Source: CBDCYN01 sp965224205
GTDB lineage: Bacteria > Planctomycetota > Phycisphaerae > Phycisphaerales > Phycisphaeraceae
NCBI GenBank assembly: GCA_965224205.1
Contig: CBDCYN010000017.1
Location: forward strand, 1-29,697
DNA: 29,697 nt
Direction: 5' to 3'
Shown piece after piece: positions 26,418 through 29,697 of this stretch. The notes beneath the pieces were generated by a model. It worked only from the letters and a program-made list of their open reading frames with translations, ran no database searches and was not told the origin of the DNA. The translations under genes were made by a program, and so were the position numbers. Each line of letters starts with the position of its first letter. The first letter of the stretch is position 1.

Positions 26418-28196
26418 CTACGTCACCCCCGGGGGCTCGCCATCGCCATCGGGCTGCGGCGGGGCCACCGCCCCGTTGGCGAGTTCGTCGGTACGTGAGA
26501 CGATCTCGAGCACGCCTTCGACGGTGATCAACCCCTGGCGTACTTTGTTCAGGCCGTCCTTGAACAGCGTGCTGCGCGTCGGGCTACGGGCTGTTTCCCG
26601 GAAGCCCCGCATGCTCGGGTCGCGCGCGATCACACCTAGCATCTCCTCGTTGAGGGCCAGCAGCTCATACACGCCCACGCGCCCGATGAAGCCCGTATGG
26701 CGGCAGGTCATACACCCGGTGCCGCGGTACTCCACGTCGATCGGGCACGGCCCGTGGGTGAGCTGGGCGAGGGATTCTTGCGTCGCGGCGTTCAGCGGCA
26801 CCGGTCTGCGGCAGTCCGGGCACACCCGCCGCACGAGACGCTGGGCCAAAACTCCCCGCAGCGACGCGGCGACCAGGTAGGGCTCGACCCCCATGTTCAC
26901 CAGGCGGGGCACCGCGGCCGGGGCGTCGTTGGTATGGAGTGTCGTGAGCACGAGGTGCCCGGTGAGGGCGGCCTCCGTCGCGAGTTTAGCGGTCTCCGCA
27001 TCGCGGATCTCACCGACCATCAGCACGTCCGGGTCCTGTCGAAGCAGCGACCGCAGCGCGCGGGCGAAGGTAAACCCCGCTTGAGGGTTGACCTGAAACT
27101 GGTTCGTGCCCCCAAGCAGGCGCTCGACGGGGTCTTCGATCGTGCTGACGTTGGACTTGGCCGAAACGATCTCGGACAACGCGGCGTAGAGCGTGGTGGT
27201 CTTGCCGCTGCCGGTGGGCCCGGTCACGATCACGATCCCGTGCGATTCCTGGATGAGCAGGCGGAACGCGGCGAGCATCCCGGCCTCGAAGCCTAGCGCG
27301 TCGAGGCTGCGCACCGCAGCGGTGCGGTCGACGATGCGCATCACGACCTTTTCTCCGATCTTCGTCGTCATGGTCGACACGCGCAGGTCCACCGGGCGCT
27401 TCGCGAGTGTGACCGTGATGCTGCCGTCCTGCGGCAGGCGCTTCTCAGAGATGTCGAGCCCTGCGATGATCTTGATGCGGCTGACCACCGCCGGCAGCAG
27501 CCGGCTCGACGGGTGGATGGTCTCCACCAGCTCGCCATCGACGCGGCAGCGGACGCGGAACTTCTGGTCTTGTGGCTCGATGTGGATGTCGCTGGCGCCC
27601 CGCTGGACGGCGTCTTGGATGATGTAGTTCACGAGCTTGATAACCGGTGAGTCGCTGGCGGTGATGCTGCCGAGGTCGTCGCCGGCTTCGTGGTGCTGGG
27701 TGGCGCTGAGCTCTTCGACGTCGAGCCGGCTCAGCAGGTCATCGAGCTCCGTCTTGGCCTCGTCGGGCGTGTCCGGGGCGGTTGGGGTCACGCCCCGTGT
27801 CACGCTGCTGCGCGTTTCTCGGATGTTGGAAGCCTCGGCGGCGATTACCTGCACCCGGCAGCCCGACTGGCGCGCGATGTCTTCGATCAGCCGGACGTCG
27901 GTAAACCGCTCCACGGCGATCGTCAGCCACCCCTCGGTCAGGGTCAGCGGCAGCAGGTTCTGGTCCTCGAGGTACGCTTCGGGCAGGCTGCTCAAAGCTT
28001 CGGGGTGGACCATCTCGGGGATCAGCCGGACATACGGCACCCCGATCGACTCGGCGAGCACCTCGGAGACCTGCTCGGCGCTGATGGCGTCCATCTCGAC
28101 GAGGATCTCGCCCAGGGGTCGACGGGGCGTGTTGTGACGCTGCGTCTGCAGCGCGGACTCGAGCTGTTCCTCGGTGATCAGCCCAAGCTCACGCAA
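26418..28196 (-). CDS. gspE: assembly ATPase of type II secretion/type IV pilus (GspE/PilB)
   Basis: 592 residues from TTG 28196, but the true start is probably upstream (see findings). The N-terminal GspE_N domain has LGLITEEQLESALQ. The catalytic core has Walker A GPTGSGKTTTLYAAL, the Asp box, Walker B in LMVGEIRDAETAKLATEAAL, and the His box TGHLVLTTLHTNDAP. A zinc-binding tetracysteine follows (VCPDC...GCMTCRH). The enzyme hydrolyses ATP as a hexamer in the cytoplasm and drives pseudopilin assembly through GspF. Tetracysteine and GspE_N place it with GspE/PilB extension motors, not PilT retraction motors. A Pro-rich tail (NGAVAPPQPDGDGEPP) is extra. Confidence 0.94.
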   Translation of the reverse strand: MRELGLITEEQLESALQTQRHNTPRRPLGEILVEMDAISAEQVSEVLAESIGVPYVRLIPEMVHPEALSSLPEAYLEDQNLLPLTLTEGWLTIAVERFTDVRLIEDIARQSGCRVQVIAAEASNIRETRSSVTRGVTPTAPDTPDEAKTELDDLLSRLDVEELSATQHHEAGDDLGSITASDSPVIKLVNYIIQDAVQRGASDIHIEPQDQKFRVRCRVDGELVETIHPSSRLLPAVVSRIKIIAGLDISEKRLPQDGSITVTLAKRPVDLRVSTMTTKIGEKVVMRIVDRTAAVRSLDALGFEAGMLAAFRLLIQESHGIVIVTGPTGSGKTTTLYAALSEIVSAKSNVSTIEDPVERLLGGTNQFQVNPQAGFTFARALRSLLRQDPDVLMVGEIRDAETAKLATEAALTGHLVLTTLHTNDAPAAVPRLVNMGVEPYLVAASLRGVLAQRLVRRVCPDCRRPVPLNAATQESLAQLTHGPCPIDVEYRGTGCMTCRHTGFIGRVGVYELLALNEEMLGVIARDPSMRGFRETARSPTRSTLFKDGLNKVRQGLITVEGVLEIVSRTDELANGAVAPPQPDGDGEPPGVT

Positions 28197-28243
28197 CCGT
28201 TCCCCGATGCGTCTGGGGCGCGGGGGCCGGGTCGCGGATCGGG

Positions 28244-28753
28244 TCAGTGATAGAGTTTGACTGCGGTCCCATATTTTTCTACCACGACGAATGCCCGATC
28301 GATCTGCGAGACCCTAAAGCCGTTGACTTCTTCGCCCCGGTTGTAGACCCGGCCGTTGATCATGGCCCGGGGCGGGTCGCCGAGCAGGACGGCGTTGACT
28401 TCGAGTTTCTCGGCTGCTTCCCGACGCACGGCCTGCGCGTCCGCATCAGCCGGCGCCGTTTCCACTTGAGGCAGGTTCGGTTCCCACGCGAACGGGTCGT
28501 GCTCGATCCTCACCGCCCAGGTCACCGGGACCGGCTCCACAACCGGGGCCTGGGGCCGATCGGGCTGTGGCTCGTTGCCGGTTCCCAAAACGCGGCCCGC
28601 GGGGTCGAGATCCTCAGCGGTCGCGCCGCCCGGCCCGTTATGAACAAAACGCACGTACGACGCCAGCACGAGCGAGACGATAAGGAAGGTTAGCGTCACG
28701 CGCTGACGCCGCTGCTTGGCGTGGATCGCTCGGGTCCCGGCGTCGCGGGCCAT
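28244..28753 (-). CDS. PilP/GspC-like pilus or secretion assembly protein
   Basis: 169 residues, one N-terminal membrane helix (VTLTFLIVSLVLASYVRFV), a long Pro/Asp-rich periplasmic linker, and a C-terminal beta domain: LEVNAVLLGDPPRAMINGRV and GFRVSQIDRAFVVVEKYGTA. This layout matches the homology-region domain of PilP/GspC proteins, which link the inner-membrane platform to the outer-membrane secretin. ATG 28753 overlaps the stop of the preceding gene by one base (TGATG). The family is assigned from layout and position; PilP, GspC and GspB cannot be separated here. Confidence 0.6.
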   Translation of the reverse strand: MARDAGTRAIHAKQRRQRVTLTFLIVSLVLASYVRFVHNGPGGATAEDLDPAGRVLGTGNEPQPDRPQAPVVEPVPVTWAVRIEHDPFAWEPNLPQVETAPADADAQAVRREAAEKLEVNAVLLGDPPRAMINGRVYNRGEEVNGFRVSQIDRAFVVVEKYGTAVKLYH

Positions 28754-29268
28754 CAGCTCCCCTCCTCCGTGGCACGCTGATAGGCCAGCAGGTGGATCTC
28801 GATCGAGAGCGTGTCGTGATCGATCGCTCTGCCGTCGCGGGTCACCTCGAGCCGCTCGAGACGGGTGATAGGGTATTGCTCTTGCAACCGTCGCCCGAGC
28901 TCGAACGCGGAAACGAACGGACCCCGATACGCGACATGGACCGGCACCTCTCGGAACGGTCCCGTGTCGTGGGCCTCCTGGGTGGTGATGGATTTCTCCT
29001 CGACGCGCAGCTCCACGAGCGTTTCCGTGAGCAGGTGCAGCAGGTCGCCGACGTCGCGTTGGAACGGGGCGTCGAGCTGGTCCCGGAGATCGGCCACCCG
29101 GTCGCGACCGGCCGGCTTACCGGGTTGAGACCGCAGCTCCTGGATCTCAAGCGTCAGGGCGTCGAGCCGGTCCGATCGCTCGGCGATCAGGTGCCCATGG
29201 CACAAGCCCCCGATGGCCACCAACGCGGCCCCGGCGGCCGTTGCAAGGATAGACCCGTTTCGGTTCAT
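28753..29268 (-). CDS. PilO/GspM-like inner-membrane assembly protein
   Basis: 171 residues. One N-terminal helix (GSILATAAGAALVAIGGLC) is followed by a coiled coil (SDRLDALTLEIQELRSQ). The periplasmic domain (LTETLVELRVEEKSITTQ, VAYRGPFVSAFELGRRLQEQ, TRLERLEVTRDG) has the ferredoxin-like pattern of PilO/GspM: a pair of beta-alpha-beta units, with the 'v.y.G.f..f..f...l' stretch. It would dimerise with the PilN-like protein. ATG overlaps the stop of that gene as ATGA, a sign of coupled translation. Confidence 0.65.
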   Translation of the reverse strand: MNRNGSILATAAGAALVAIGGLCHGHLIAERSDRLDALTLEIQELRSQPGKPAGRDRVADLRDQLDAPFQRDVGDLLHLLTETLVELRVEEKSITTQEAHDTGPFREVPVHVAYRGPFVSAFELGRRLQEQYPITRLERLEVTRDGRAIDHDTLSIEIHLLAYQRATEEGS

Positions 29269-29697
29269 GGTCGGTGGTTACTCCTAGCGACACGGCTACG
29301 GGTCACCAGCGGGATCTGCATCACGAGCTTAAACTTTTGAAAGGTCTGATCGCCGATCGCGACTTGATGGTTTTCGGTCAGGCGCACGTCGCCGAAGATG
29401 TCGCTCTTGATCGTCCGGTCCACGAGGTCGGGGACGGCGTCGGACGTTTCCGCGGCACCGTCCAACGCGATCTCGATGTGCATCGGGCCCGCGTTGTTGC
29501 GGTGTGGAGCTTGCTGACCCTGTTGCGGCGCCGATACCGGTTTGGGGATGGTCAGCGTTAGCCCGTGAAGGGTCACGTCGGGCGGGATGAGTTGGGTCAA
29601 CAGCGCCAGCAGCGCCGGGGGGGGGGATCGGTTCACGCAGGGACTCGATTGATCGCAGCTCGCTAAGCAGCCCTTGGTGCGTCTGCTGGGTGTCCAT
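29265..29697 (-). CDS. PilN/GspL-like assembly protein, C-terminal part, frameshifted
   Basis: The gene enters from the window edge. The Met at 29697 is probably internal, because the first membrane helix of PilN is not seen. The frame reads HQGLLSELRSIESLREPIPP, then breaks in a run of ten G (29617-29626 on the plus strand). With one base fewer it continues PALLALLTQLIPPDVTLHGL and on to the stop at 29265. 'LL.LT.LIPPDV.L.GL.L' is the typical PilN ferredoxin-fold entry. The break is most likely a homopolymer error. The second frame could start at GTG 29636, which would give a false short gene of 123 residues. The cytoplasmic PilM partner, if present, is outside the window. Confidence 0.6.
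   Translation of the reverse strand, partial: WTPSRRTKGCLASCDQSSPCVNRSPPPALLALLTQLIPPDVTLHGLTLTIPKPVSAPQQGQQAPHRNNAGPMHIEIALDGAAETSDAVPDLVDRTIKSDIFGDVRLTENHQVAIGDQTFQKFKLVMQIPLVTRSRVARSNHRP

Overview
The window is GC-rich DNA that looks like a member of the Planctomycetota, probably near the Phycisphaerae. This rests on several traits seen together: an ECF-type sigma factor with the FPTTRW opening, a serine/threonine kinase fused to a WD40 propeller, secreted proteins with dockerin-like repeats and PEP-CTERM tails, a small lipoprotein, and a large one-piece CcsA protein. No rRNA, tRNA or CRISPR array was seen. The lineage is inferred from protein features only.

Layout. 1-780 holds the 3' end of a sulfatase, a small membrane protein and the 3' part of an exonuclease III gene. 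At about 760-800 the exonuclease loses its N-terminal half and a GT-C glycosyltransferase begins without its own N-terminus, so this is a junction (assembly chimera or rearrangement). 2497-9650 is a signalling locus. A kinase-WD40 gene and a secreted TPR-CHAT protease-like gene form a minus-strand operon. A sigma factor and an unknown 172-residue protein lie divergently on the plus strand, and the two -10 boxes overlap. 9866-11758 is a cytochrome c assembly gene (CcsA). It is followed by a gene-poor 400 bp holding an 18-bp palindrome and an array of AACGTT palindromes with overall dyad symmetry. 12160-15336 encodes a very large secreted choice-of-anchor-B protein.

15590-16790 is a lower-GC patch with two small ORFs that look truncated at their 5' ends, around a REP-like inverted repeat. 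16790-18667 is typA/bipA. 19037-19898 is a PEP-CTERM protein gene with a one-base frameshift. Its stop codon is the target of an IS630-family insertion sequence (19896-20911); the insertion turned TAA into TAG and left the protein end intact. Downstream come a perfect hairpin, a small lipoprotein, a beta-barrel protein, a second REP-like element, a sugar-phosphate isomerase-like protein and a fatty acid hydroxylase-like membrane protein.

25210-29697 is a minus-strand type IV pilus/type II secretion operon. In transcription order it runs pilN-like (partial, frameshifted in a G10 tract), pilO-like, pilP-like, gspE/pilB, gspF/pilC, with overlapping or nearly touching genes.

The most system-like part is the sigma/unknown/kinase-WD40/CHAT-TPR locus. 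It could be a complete signal path: a membrane kinase with a large sensor propeller, an exported caspase-like partner, and a dedicated sigma factor. Its function is inferred from domains and gene order only.
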